From NCBI GenBank assembly GCA_037957365.1, contig JARHVA010000122.1, positions 6,167,501 through 6,231,500 on the forward strand: 64,000 nt of DNA, given 5' to 3'. Source of the DNA: Torreya grandis (Eukaryota > Streptophyta > Pinopsida > Cupressales > Taxaceae). Under the pieces are notes generated by a model. The model saw only the letters and a list, made by a program, of their open reading frames with translations, did no database searches and was not told the DNA's origin. The translations under genes were made by a program, and so were the position numbers. Positions 48,601 through 60,989 of this stretch are shown here, in pieces (positions within the stretch are counted from its first letter, which is position 1; every line of letters starts with the position of its first letter).

Positions 48601-49179
48601 TAGAATTTGAAAATATGTGACCCCAATTATAGGAAAAATATTTCCTATATATTTGTGTAATGGTTATAATGTAAATATGCAATAGAATAATTATTGTTAA
48701 ACTAGTCTTATTCATGTATTAAATCTATGTATATGCTCTCCAAATTACTATTATAGACAATTAAGATAATTAAAAACAACAAATCTTAATAATTAGAGTT
48801 TTAATGGCAAGAGAATTGGTGTCCTATGGTGCACTATGCATGTCTAGACATAAGACTTATATGCTTAAATGAATGCTATAATTAAATGTTTTGTATAATG
48901 TTAATTATAATTATGATTGATACTTAATGAATGGCATACATTGCAAAGATATAAAAGTACTATTTAAAATACACAGAATTGTAATAGGACAAAAAATTAT
49001 TAATTCCAATGTATTGAATAAGATTCAAGATTGTAACATGCAAGAAATAGATTCTATAATTTAATGTATTTAAAGATGAAAGAATATGAAATATTTTAGA
49101 AAACTGTAATTGTTATACTTATCAAACTAAAACTCAGGCACCTGAAACAATCCTTAATAAACTTGATCATCATAAGTGT
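48601..49179. other. No gene recognised
   Basis: AT-rich sequence between the minisatellite and the 3' end of the hAT relic. Confidence 0.55.
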
Positions 49180-51240
49180 GATTTCAATCTACCATACCAA
49201 TGCCATATTCAGTCTTAGTATTCACATCATTTGCAGTGGTATTTATCTTACTCAAAACTCTTATTTCAACTAGAAAACTCCATGTTGACACTACTATATC
49301 ATAATGAAACTTGTCCACAAAATAACATGAAACATATAGTCTCAAGCAAGTCTCTAGATTTTTATCCAATCTATTTCTAAGGTTTTACTTCATGAAAGAT
49401 AATGCACTAAACACTCACTCATATTTCATAAAACCCAAAATCATTATTTGAATAATTTCATATAATCTAAAGTATTTACTAGTACTTTTTTTTAAGACAT
49501 TACTTGGATAAATTTTTTTCCATAGATGTGTAATAGCACCATTTTTAGTTGGGTTACTTAAACACAAAAATTAATCCATCATTATAATCCCAAACTAGGT
49601 TGATTGAGATGTCAATAATTTTTTATTTAAAATACCATTAATCTAAACTCTATTCATATCTAAAAATTTATAGAAATGCATAATAATTGTACCCATGTAT
49701 TTTTGAAATAAACTATTGATCTATTCTTGACTATTAATATTGTTAAAAAAAATGGGAATCATAACTCCCATGCCCTCCAATAAATCATCCCTTTGAAAAC
49801 ATTCTCTAATCTCAAGGGATAAACTTTGTGATATTTTTCTTAATTTAATTCATGTTTTAGACAAAATAGTATCATATAGTAAACATGTCGCAGGTACATC
49901 TTTATGTTTAGTTCCCACAACTTCAAGTCTTTTAGAGCATGTGTGCATTGGGATCTCAATGTCATTTACCATGACACAAATATGATCATATATATTAAAT
50001 TTAAAATAACTCTATGTATTTTTAAAATATGTCAAAATTTTCCAAGTTCAAAAAAAAGTCTGTGAAAGCTTTCATTTGATGTGTATAATAAATGTAAACA
50101 TTGACATACATGTTCTCTAAAATGTACGAAGTCAACAATATAGATAGATCTCTCTTGGCATGTTTCATTAAATAATTGATTTCCTTCAACATTGGTAAAA
50201 TACCACATAATGTGAGTAAAGTTTCTAAATATATTAAAAAACACAACAAATGTTTTGCCTTGTCAACTTACCTATGATATTTATACATAAACATTGTCAA
50301 AAATGGATATTCCTCAAAAACTATGCATGTAAGTTCATACATGGAAATCCATCTGGTTTCAACATCTTTCAATAGTTTTTTACCATCTATCACCTCAATT
50401 TCAAATTTTTGGAACACCATAAATCTTTTTGGGTTACTTGACATGTAATCATGTAAGTCATGAATAAGCTCTTCCAATTTTTTGGTATTACTAAATGTGC
50501 TAACAATTTTGTATGCAAGATTCATCCTATGTGTCATGCAATGGATTGGAATAATAAATAGAGAAACTATTATTTGAAGGTGAATACATAGACCCTTTCT
50601 ATGCCCCTACATCACTGATGCCCCATCAGTGCCAACACACACTAGCTTCTTAGTTATGGCATAATAATCCATCCTAGTTCTCTCTCTTAAATTGGATACA
50701 ACCAATTTATGGAGGTTTTCCACATTGTAATTTTATACCATTTTATAGACAGCTAAAAGATGAGATTTCCTTGAATAGTTTTCAAAGGTATGCACATGCA
50801 CGAAAACCCATGCTATGTTATCAACTTTAATGACCTCATCGATGGACAAAAATATAAACAGTGATCTCTTAACACTTTGTTTCAAATATTCCTTCTCAAT
50901 AATGGCTAGACATTTTTCCATTTCTTAGGCACTGTTATCCGACCAATGTGACTATGGAATATCTAAAAACCCATTATGTTGAATTTTTTTTTGTAATCTA
51001 AAAAAATTATAAATGTGTCTTCGCTTTTTTTAAATGTGAAAAATAGTAGAGAATTGTACATACTTTTCCATAAGATTGGACAGTATAAATTTTCCAAATT
51101 GTGCTTTGATTGTTCCCCCTTTCTTAACAAGATGTTTTTGTCATTTCTAATCATTTTTGTATTCACATGCATATCTTACATGCATGAATTCTTCTCCATT
51201 TGTCCATATGTGTGTTCTTGTTATCTATCAATCTGGGTGC

Positions 51241-51278
<38 letters not shown>

Positions 51279-51380
51279 CACACACATTTCTCATAATATT
51301 TCTCAATTATGTCTAATTTAAGTTTCATTTTTTGTTCTTTTCTAAGTTTCCAACTACAAATTATACACATGAATTCTATT

Positions 51381-51452
<72 letters not shown>

Positions 51453-51845
51453 CCCATAATATTTCTCAATTATGTCTAATTTAAGTTGCATTTTGTGTTC
51501 TTTTCTAAGTTTCCAACTACAAATTTTACATATGTATTCTATTGGAGGCTCATTATCATTTTTGGTTCTATAAATGGATATTGTGTATCCCAGTAAACTC
51601 GAGAAGACTTTCTTATTGTCATTGTACTTCTCTTCCTTTGCCAAGTTTTTTGAGTGGAATTTTTAACAAAATTTGGTGTTTAAAAAGAATTTTAATTCTC
51701 TTATGAAGTGCCTAAAGTAGTTTGTTATAGTAAAGTGCCTGCCTACAGGAGTGTCTTTTAGGTGTGGAATTTTATTAATAAAATATTTGAGTGTTGAGAA
51801 GTTATTGGGATTAATTTTTTCTAATAAAATAATGTCAATATCCAT
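49180..51845 (-). pseudogene. hAT-family transposase relic (ZNF862/DUF4371-like)
   Basis: Minus-strand frames give the hAT core in order. A possible N-terminal zinc-finger piece, EYICKICSWKLRKEHKMQ, lies at 51470-51540. FLSIDEVIKVDNIAWVFVHV (about 50840) and KLVCVGTDGASVM (catalytic-region Asp, about 50625) follow. Next come HCMTHRMNLAYKIVSTFSNT (about 50520, the conserved C-x2-H block), SSNPKRFMVFQKFE, and DVETRWISMYELTCIVFEEY (about 50340). Downstream to about 49180 the C-terminal dimerisation region is heavily eroded. Numerous stops and shifts. The gene would start just inside the right 18-bp array and run towards the gene at 45384. Confidence 0.82.
51242..51546. repeat. 164-bp tandem duplication carrying two different microsatellites
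   Basis: (CA)n at 51242-51286 is followed by a 97-bp segment (51286-51382). (TA)n at 51383-51450 is followed by the same segment (51450-51546), which includes TAATATTTCTCAATTATGTC. The two segments differ at only a handful of bases. Confidence 0.92.
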
Positions 51846-51849
51846 GCCA

Positions 51850-52067
51850 ATTTTTACATTGAAATGGTTTTACAATTATTCTACAATCAAAAAAATTAAC
51901 TGATATATTTTTTAAAGTTTTATAACTAATTGTATTCACAGTACTTATTATTTGTGCAGTCCTCTTTCCTAGATTTTTAAAATAAGAGATGATGTTGGAT
52001 ATTTTTGGTAGTCATTGTGGTGTTTTACCCTTATAGTTACCTCCTAATGTCATAGTTTAATTACCAA
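51850..52067. other. Short spacer upstream of the hAT relic
   Basis: If the hAT gene is minus-strand, this is its promoter region. No clear TATA box could be assigned. Confidence 0.4.
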
Positions 52068-52546
52068 TAAATTTAGTGCTACTAGATTCCCATCTATTAT
52101 CAGGCATCAAGATGTGGTCATGTAGTATAATGCTATCAGATGGTAAGTTGATACCGCATGACACAAAAATACAAGGCACTAATTTTCTACTACACAACAC
52201 ATCACTACTAGACACCATGTTTCTATCACATAGCACATTAATGTTAGACATCAAGTTGTTATCAAGTGGTATATTACTATTGGGCATCTAGTTGTCATCA
52301 CATGACACATTGTTATCAAGCATTACTATTAGGTTACTATCATGTGGTGCATTACTATTAGGTGTCAGGTTGTTGTGCAACACATTATTATTGAGCATCA
52401 TATTGCCATTACATGAAATAGTACTATTAGAATCCATGTTGTAGTCATGCAACATAGTGTCACTAGGCATCTGATTGGAATCACATCACATAATAATACC
52501 AATCATCAAGTTGTTACCAAGTGGTGTATTCTTGATACAGGGTTCA
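52068..52546. repeat. 18/36-bp minisatellite array, right
   Basis: About 13 units of 36 bp, each two related 18-mers such as ATCACATGACACATTACT and ATTAGGCATCAAGTTGTT. The family is that of the left array, and the orientation is that of its right half (45040-45215). The reverse complement matches the left part of the left array (AACAACTTGATGCCTAAT against AACAACATGTTGTCTAAT). Confidence 0.85.
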
Positions 52547-52651
52547 GTTGCTATTGAAAATAGTTAAGTGGTGCAGTCTAACCTCAATTCTAAATATCTT
52601 TCTAATCTGGTAAAGAAAGATACTTCAGTGGTAAGTTCTTAACCTCTAAGA

Positions 52652-52656
52652 ACATA

Positions 52657-52688
<32 letters not shown>

Positions 52689-52721
52689 CATATACATATA
52701 TATATACATATACACATATAT

Positions 52722-52764
<43 letters not shown>

Positions 52765-52770
52765 TATGTG

Positions 52771-52847
<77 letters not shown>
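52652..52847. repeat. Compound microsatellite (AT)n-(ACAT)n-(TG)n
   Basis: About 130 bp of alternating AT and ACATAT words (52652-52779), then 34 TG units (52780-52847). The whole 196 bp is alternating purine-pyrimidine. Confidence 0.97.
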
Positions 52848-52852
<5 letters not shown>

Positions 52853-52859
52853 ATGTTCT

Positions 52860-55800
52860 GAATTACATGGATAACTCCATAATTATTATAAATCATTGGC
52901 AATCTGACCCCTAAAAAAATGACATCCCAAAATTTTAAGTGAAAGGGTCCTATGTTGCACCCAAAAAAATCACCAAATTCAAATTCCCCAAATCAAAATA
53001 TTTGTGAATTAACAAATATTCACCACTAAAATTTACCTCATATATAAGCCACTAAAAAATACTAATAAAATAATAACTATGTCTTTTAAAAAGAATTCCC
53101 TTAAGTCCATAAAATAAAACAACAAAATCCTTAAACCGATTCATGAATAATAATACCATGATATCTTTTTCAATAATGATAAAAATCATTAAATAAATAA
53201 ATATAAGTTAACAAAATCCATAATTTGATTATTAATAATAATAATAATTTAAAATTTAAATCGGTATTAATAAAATAAATAATAAATTCATTAAAATATA
53301 AGAAAAATAAAATCCTTTCAAGCAATAATAAAATAATATTGATATTAAAGTCTTTGGAATGACAATAAGTACTAATAATCGACAAAATTATAAAATTGGT
53401 TATTATTAATAAGCTACAATAAAATATTTAAGTTGATCAAAATTCATAAACTAGTCAATAAAATATATTATTAAAAATCATTAAGTCGATCAAAGGCTCA
53501 AGGTAAATCAATTTCTAAATATAGGATGTTCCATAATTGTATTATGAACCAAGAAACTCAATACGGTCTAAATGTAGACAACTCTGACTAGGCTAAAAGA
53601 TAATCCATAACATCAATAATGTCACTGGGGAAAATATCAACACACAAAACCATGCACATGGAATAGGGAAGGGAAAGTAACAATGCCAACTCAATACTTC
53701 AATCAAGGGACCATAACATCAACATAAGCATGATATAAGGCAAAACTAATAAAACAAAAAATAATAACATAAAATAATATAAATGGTGGTGGCTCAATAT
53801 CACATAGTACATGTTATACTTTTTGGAGTGACATTCTGACTGCTTAATTACTTGTAGTATACCTGAGATATCAAAACCCACCACCAAGCCTAGCTCACAA
53901 CCTGATTCTTATATCCACCAATAAGACATCAGTAGTACCTAAATGATTTCAATATGAATATAAACCACAATGAATTTATAATGAATCATTAATCATGAAT
54001 AATAAATTAGTACAAACATATATAGCTAAAATCGAAACCAGAGTTAGTCTTGATAACCATGAGCCTAAACATGCCCTATGAAGCACAATCAATAGCTATA
54101 AAAGTGATCAATGTCAATCCATATTAGTGAGAGATGGTAAGGTAATATCATATAATAACGTAACTAAGCTAAAGTAGGATATACATAAAATAGTATAAAA
54201 TAAATCATGTGTAAGCAATATACATATCAAGATATAATAAATCCAATACGAGTATCAACCATGACATAACATATCACCTTGACTATCTAAGATATCTGCA
54301 TCATAACAATCTAAAAATAAAACCAACATCAACCGTCATTAGTCCAAGTTCTATCAAAAACATGTTAAATTAAGACATAATCTAGTGTCTATAAGGGCCA
54401 TAAGGTCAATTTATGACATCCTCCCCTCCTTAAATATGAGTCATCTTGATGACCATCAACAATTAAGTACAAATTATTAGAAATGTTCTACCAATTCAAT
54501 TAACGCTACTTCACACTATCTCCACCTTATGAGGGGTGGCCAATACTTCAACCTAACTTGTTGGCATTCCTATATGTTGTCATCAAGACAACCACATTAT
54601 CCAGTGCATTAGCCAATTAATGGCCTCCTTCCCATCTTCACATGTTCTTCACAAAACTAAAAGGGAACAATAGTAATTAAACAACACTATCATAATAGAG
54701 AATTTCAACAAAATCTTACAACTTGGCTAGAAATTTTCCACTACATGACTTTAAAAGTCCATCAAAAATATTAAAATCTACTAAAAAAAGCTACAATAGG
54801 TTCACCAAACCCAAAATGCCTACATTAGTCAACAAAAATTCCAAGGTAAAAACTATTAATTTCAATGTAGCACCATTATTATAACCATCCTAGCCATCTA
54901 TGAAGGTGGTCATAAAGCATTGTGAGCATATAGTGTACCAAAACACAACAACTAACACTTATCTTAATAATCTTCCTAACAAGGGTACTAACAATACTCC
55001 CAAATAGGAAAATGCATCTAAGGAACCAAAAGACAAAAAATGATGTCTAAACTAGATTAAAAATCTATATATAAAACTTTACTAAGGTCATAACCACTTG
55101 TGTCAACCCACACATACCTAAAATATAAGGTCAATAATCATAAAATCATCCAATCCTAATTGATTTAGATTATAATCCTATTGGATTATAATATAAATCA
55201 AGATTGGAAATATTCCACTAAAGCATTATGCCACATGTATAATCCTAAGAGAATTCATCATAGAATGTCATATCACAATGGTAGTAATCCATACTATTAT
55301 GTTTACTCCACTACATCATCAACCATTTATATATTAGTGAAATGTCCCATACCAACCATGTTGAATAATAAAGAAGCCATACAAGGTAACATATGCAACT
55401 TGAAAGATCATAATATGTTCTCCAACACACATGTTGTAGACAACTAAATCTGGCCACCAATGACTTCCAACTAGGCTTTTGACCAATTTCCACCTAAAGT
55501 GCACAGTTTGTCCTAAAAACACTAAAACACATTAAAAAATTTAAAACTGACATATTCAAGTGCTGATTTTGGCTAAAGTATCATCAAATGGGGTAATGCA
55601 ATTTATGCACTAGCTAACTTTGATCAGATCATTTCGAGTCAAAATACCAATTTTGCACTTGGATGCTCTAGATTGCTCTTTCCTATCAAATCTCTTACAT
55701 AAGACACATGCCTTTGTTATTTTATATTGGTAACATCCTAAGTAAGATAATAGATCCAATGCATCTGAAATTGACTTCCAATTCTAATTTATTTGAATTT

Positions 55801-56190
55801 TAGACCAATAACAAGGCATTCTAATCAATTTGAGTAATTTGTGCACAAAGTGCTTAATCATGCTTAAGAACTAGTTAAACCAAGTTAGAGCCTAATTAAG
55901 AATTCCATGGAAACTTGTTGAATAATTGTTTTTAGAAATGAATATTGAATCTCTGCATCATTAGGTGACCTTATTTTTTGGGAAAGACATCCCTAGGCCA
56001 TAAACGCCACAAATATCAAGATTCATTCTTCCCATGCCTCATCAAAGCCCTCCTTGCCTCTTAATTGCTCCTCTATCCCAAATATTGATGATCCTATTTA
56101 TAAAATTTAATTGCATAATTGGATTAATCCTTAGCCATCCATCTCAATCCTGAGATGGATGGTTTAGGTTGATTCTAACCATTTGAAAAA
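52860..56190. other. No gene recognised; may include the start of an LTR
   Basis: About 3.3 kb, AT-rich. The phrase CATCCTCCCCTCCTTAAATA (54418) recalls sequence near LTRs of minus-strand chromoviruses, but no domain supports it. The right part must contain the upstream end of the LTR that finishes at 56612, but its start could not be placed. Confidence 0.45.
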
Positions 56191-56193
56191 ATC

Positions 56194-56201
56194 TATAAAT
56201 A
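56194..56201 (+). promoter_or_regulatory. TATA box of a Tat-like LTR
   Basis: TATAAATA followed by GGAGGCCTTGCC, about 420 bp before the LTR end and PBS at 56612-56633; the arrangement is that of U3-R-U5. Confidence 0.55.
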
Positions 56202-56615
56202 GGAGGCCTTGCCACATGAATTTTAAGTCTTGATAATGCAAAGTTATAATGCAAAAATTATTCTAAAATCTATTACAATTGGTGTTAACATGCCAAATTA
56301 ATTCTAAGCCAATCCAAGCCAAATCCAAAGGTGCCAAGAGGAGGTAGAGGATATTCAAGCTCCATTGTAATAGACTTCATGAGCACAAGTTGAGCAAGCC
56401 ACTACAAAAGCATTTGGAGCATCCAAGGAAGGTGAAGGATTCTTGTTTTTCCTTAAGTTCTAGTTGTGTTTGTCATTTTTTTTGTTATTAAGCTCACCCT
56501 AATAACTAGGAATGAAGGTGTTAGTTTAGTGTGTTGTTTGTCAATTTGCTTTGTTCATTTTGTCACTAACACAATACTAATCTCTTCTTCTTAGTAAAAT
56601 TCCTAATTCACATAA

Positions 56616-56633
56616 TGGGACACCTGGTGGGAC
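56616..56633 (+). other. Primer binding site-like sequence after an LTR end
   Basis: TGGGACACCTGGTGGGAC follows AATTCACA, the probable LTR end at 56612. It resembles the TTGGCACGCCCGGTGGGAC type PBS I recall from plant Tat elements. The gag pieces downstream on the same strand support this. Confidence 0.55.
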
Positions 56634-56784
56634 TAAATAACTTCAAAAAATCAATCAAAATGATCCCTCAAGTAGCTCACTAACTTTTGTTATGTAGAAT
56701 ATTGGAGTGGGAGACCCAAAAGAGTGAAAAAATCAATTAAAACACATTTTTTTGTAAGTAGTAGGTTTGATTGGACACAGTCAC

Positions 56785-57250
56785 AAGATTGTCTTACAAC
56801 TCATAGTATTATCATTTAGACTCATGGTATTGTGCTTAACCATTTTTATTTTTGGACTAAGTTTGTGTTTTTGTATAGGGTTAACAATATCACTACTTTA
56901 GAAGTCACATGATTGCTTTCCAATTTATGAGGTTGCTTAATCGAGTCACAGTATTATCTAATATTAGAAGTTAATTGATAATACCGTAACTCATGAAGTG
57001 GCAGGATTATCCTGCTACTAATGGGATCATCAAACCAAGTCATAATATTATGACCAAACCACCTACGATTTACAATACTGAAACTTTTAAACTTGTAGGA
57101 TTGTCTTGCAAGTAGCAATATTTTCATTCAGAGTCACTATATTATGACTAAATGGTTAGTGATTAGTTACAATACCTCAACTCTTAATGTTGTGGGATTG
57201 TCTTACAAGAAGTAGGATTGCTCTATCAAGTAGCAGTATTACACCACTAT
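56785..57250. repeat. Degenerate repeat of about 95 bp, four copies
   Basis: Copies begin near 56788, 57003, 57098 and 57192 with GGATTGTCTTACAAGTAGCA-like sequence and contain AGAGTCATAGTATTATGACT. Located in the leader between PBS and gag. Confidence 0.7.
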
Positions 57251-57259
57251 GTCAACCTG

Positions 57260-59610
57260 AGAGCTCATTTTCCAAAGTTAATTATTTCATCTTTTAAAAA
57301 TGTTTCAAAGATAAACCACATGCTAACATTTTTCTTGTAGGACCAACTTGGAAAATTACTAAAACATGTTTAAAACATCTTTTGGATGCTTTAAAATGAA
57401 CTAGGAACATTATTTTGGTGCTTAATATAATATTTAGATGTTTAAGTAAATTTTTAACTTTAGCTTTCAAAGTTTACAATTTTAAGACCAAGGGGTCAAA
57501 TGAACACCACCAAATATTTCATTTGGGCTTAAAATTGAACATTCTTGTCTATTTTGTTTTCATTGTTTCAATTAGCACTTTGTTTTCACAAAATACAAGG
57601 ATGTTGGATGTATGATCTTCCATTTATCCCCATTAGGGAACCCTTGAATCAAAATCACTTTCCTTATTTGAAAATTACCTATTCTAAGGCATAGAAAGAA
57701 TGTCATCTAAATCACTCCCAAAAAACTCACAAAAGTATTGGGTGACCTTGACAATGACCCTAAAGTCTTTCTATTTTATGCTTTATTTATTTGATGCAAA
57801 CTTGGCTTGCGAGGGGGATTTCATTACCTCCCATGAGTTCTTTAGGGAAGCTTTGACCTAGGTTTTCACCTCCTCAAACTAACATCATTTGGCTCCATAT
57901 TATATTTGCACATGGGACGTAGTGTCACTTTGGACATCATACTACACTGAAAAAACAACAAGATGTAGTGGTTGTAAAAAGGACTAGAGCTTTCTGTAAC
58001 AATCTAAGTGATACAAACCCAAAATCTATGATTTTCTTTTGCATTGTTTGAAATTAAATTCATTGTGCAATTGATTCCCCTAGAACATTTAGAAACTTGT
58101 ATATTTTAGACAAATCCCCACTTGTCATGGAAGTATTATTAGTGTAGGGTGCACCTCAAGGTCCATGTTGTAGTACTATCATTTGAGATAAGGGGGTTGT
58201 AAAACCCCTAATATATAATGTTCATTTAATTTTGGATGAACACTTAAAATCCTCTCAAATGATTTATATTTATGGATTCTAACAATACCAAGTAACCTTA
58301 TCAGTTTAGGATCTAAGAATGATTAACTAGTTAGTTTTATCCAATATTAAAGTCTTGTTTGGAGTCAAAACTTGGTATAAATAAATGATACAAACTAAAA
58401 CAAATGGTCCTCATTTTCCTTTGAACAAAGAGGAGTTATGTTTCCCACGTGAAATCATCAATTTGCCTTATTCAAAGTTCATCAAAACTTGCAGTCATAT
58501 CATCCACTTTGGCACAGTTATGCTACCCTATTGAATCTAGACCTTTTCCAAAGTTGTTTAAGTCTTTAATTTATAATATAAATTCAAATTTTCACCTTTA
58601 TAATTCTATAGATTTGATGTGTTAAGTGGGTTTGCCATTGACACTAAACTTGAGGGAACTTAGGTTCAATTTCCAATTTGGGTTGAAGGCCATTTAAGAC
58701 ATGATCGTTATCACCACTTGATAGATTTAAGTCATTTTGTACTAAACACTTGCACTTTGAGTCTATGCACTACAACATTTTGAGTCAATAAAGGTAGTGT
58801 TATGCTATCAAATTTGTGATAAATTATCTTTGCCTTAGAGAGATTTTGAAACAAGAATTTTTTCACATCTTTTGGGTAGTCTAACACTGTTATGCTGCCC
58901 AAAACATTTTAGATATTGTTTCATAGGCCCTCTTGCATAGAGTTAAAATTTGTTCCTACATTTGTGAACCTTTGTCTAGCATGGTCACAATATTCACTTT
59001 TTTTCTATCCTATGTGTTATAAAGAGCCTAGTTTTATACCATCATTTATGAGAAAATAAACTATTTCAAAGTGCCTTTTTGTTTCATACTTCATACATAG
59101 TTGGTCAAGTTTATATCCAAAACTAAAATGCCTAGTTTTTGTTATAAGTGTTTCAAATAAATTAGATTAAAAATCATCTTTATTTCAAAGTATATATTTT
59201 GATGCCAATTGGCCAAGATTCCTAGCACATGCCTTGTTTGAGCCTAGTTTTTGACATTGTATTTGGCCAAAAGACCTAGCAACTTTTAATTTTCCTAGAT
59301 TAGACTAATCTAAAAAACTTAAACCTTAGATTTTGGCATTTCAATTTTTGTTCTATTTACTTTCTTATCTTTGTGTGAAACATGAAGCATTATATACTTA
59401 ATTCTAGCATATTACTCATAAATCTTTGCATAAACCTTTTGATCCTTTTGATGAATCTAGACCAAGTTTAAACTCATCTTTTAGACATTGTATTTTAGAG
59501 TTTGTAAAACTCTTCGTCCTTTTATTTCATAAACATTTACTATGGATCCCAACATATACTCCTACACTCATAGTGGACTCATGTATAATCCATAGATTAG
59601 TAATGTAGTT
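57260..59610. other. Leader of the Tat-like element, no domain recognised
   Basis: About 2.3 kb. Ogre-type elements often carry an extra ORF here, but only short ORFs without recognisable content are seen. Confidence 0.45.
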
Positions 59611-59622
59611 GTGCAACAAGAA

Positions 59623-59980
59623 ATGGTGCAAGATCCATACATAGATAATATTGCTTATGATATGGATCCATATCCATCTTATAATACTCAATTAGGTGCA
59701 CAAATCTAAGATCCATTGGCTAACTATTTGGTTAATACACCACCTTATTCAGAATAAGACAAAGAACAAACTGCACAATACCTAGCTACAATACCCACAA
59801 CTAATGAACCAATTCTTCAATAGTCATGCTATACTAATACACCTTACACATATGACCCATTTTTATTTGAGCATCATTTATTTTAAAATGAAGATGAGAT
59901 TTTATTTTGAGCCATAGAGGTAGGGGCCAAGTTTCTAGCAAACTTCTCCCATGAGAATTTACCAAGCCTAGTAAGAATGC
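59623..59980 (+). pseudogene. Possible gag N-terminus of the Tat-like element
   Basis: A frame starting MVQDPYIDNIAYDMDPYPSY runs through TAG/TAA codons to NFSHENLPSLVRMPHNIIYD. The Tyr/Pro/Asn-rich start and its position before the knuckle at 62106 suggest gag, but no defining motif is seen. Confidence 0.4.
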
Positions 59981-60233
59981 CCCACAACATAATTTATGAT
60001 CAACAAGCTTATTCTATCAATCCTTTGGCTCTATTTCAAATAACATATTAGGACCCTAATATGATTAACAAAGGCAAAAAACTCATTAAGACTAATTTAA
60101 CCAATTGAAGATAGCATACCAAATCTACCTAAATGTAGCATGCAATTTTAATCAGATGACCATGGTGATTAAACCTCTTTTCCCAAAAATGACAAATCAT
60201 TTGGTGAACTTGACTTACATCGAATTGCACATA

Positions 60234-60800
60234 AAAACCCTAGAAAATGTAGGGTAAAGTCCTAGTTGATTTTTACCATAAAATTTTGAATTTTTTCTTG
60301 ACTATTTAAAGCAGAAATTCATCCAAAATTTTAGAATTTAGTAGTAAATTTTAAAATAATTTTATTTCAAACCCTATTTACATCAACTAGCTCCCAGTAA
60401 TTTTTTAATATTAATCTAATAATTTCCTAATTTTTTGATTACATATCTAAATTATAAATTTGATTTAAATTCTCAAATTCAATATTAATTTCAAAAATAA
60501 TTTTATTTCAAACCCTAGTTGCATCAACTATCTCCCAATAATTTTCAAATCATTTTTTGAATTTTTAGTTGCATATTAAAATTAGAAAATCACTTCAAAT
60601 TTCAAAAATTCATAGTAATTAAAAAAAATCCTCAAAACCCTAGTTGCATCTACTAGGTCCCATTAAATCAAACACTTTATCATAAATTTATAAATTTTTA
60701 CTTGCATACTTAACTCAAAAATTCAATTTTAATTTCAAAAATTCATAGTATTTTGTAAAACTATCACTGTTAAATCCCTAATTGCATATACTATCACCTA
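60234..60800. repeat. Tandem repeat of about 134 bp containing AAACCCTAG
   Basis: Four to five copies; AACCCTAGTTGCATCAACTA-type anchors lie at about 60234, 60371, 60511, 60635 and 60773. Each unit carries AAACCCTAG or a variant, identical to a plant telomere repeat plus AG. Confidence 0.8.
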
Positions 60801-60989
60801 TTTGCTTCTTGAGGTATCACCTTACATCCATAATCAAATTTTAAAAATTATTCTCACTTATGTACAAATTTTTCTTACATTTCTTAAAAATAATAAGGAA
60901 ACCATAATGGGCCCTATCATGTACATGAATGATGAAGTTTATCATATGTTAGTACAAAGCTTCATCCTTTGCATTTCATGCTTATGCTT

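Larger units (their letters stand above)
44557..52585. mobile_element. Candidate large two-gene hAT transposon (hypothesis)
   Basis: The left end would be TAGGGTGACTGCAC (44557-44570) and the right end GTGCAGTCTAACCTC (52571-52585); GACTGCAC matches exactly in inverted form and the rest imperfectly. Just inside each end lies an array of the same 18-bp minisatellite, and inside those are two convergent gene relics, one a hAT transposase. TAGGG is a common hAT terminus. The expected 8-bp duplication was not found (GTGGAACC versus AATTCTAA). The limits are inference. Confidence 0.3.

Noticed and set aside
51242..51644. ORFs with long Tyr-Ile, Thr-His or Val-Cys runs (also 52639-52902)
   Set aside because: Direct translation of (TA)n, (CA)n and (TG)n microsatellites. 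Only the EYICKICSWKLRKEH part at 51470-51540 was kept, as a possible hAT N-terminus.
44549..52593. 8-bp target duplication for the candidate hAT element
   Set aside because: Flanks GTGGAACC and AATTCTAA do not match. ATTCTAGT (44540-44547) versus ATTCTAAA (52587-52594) match at 6 of 8 but do not abut the terminal repeats equally, so no TSD is claimed.
54400..54600. Possible minus-strand chromovirus LTR junction (CATCCTCCCCTCCTTAAATA)
   Set aside because: The phrase is familiar, but no LTR pair, PBS or coding domain could be found around it.
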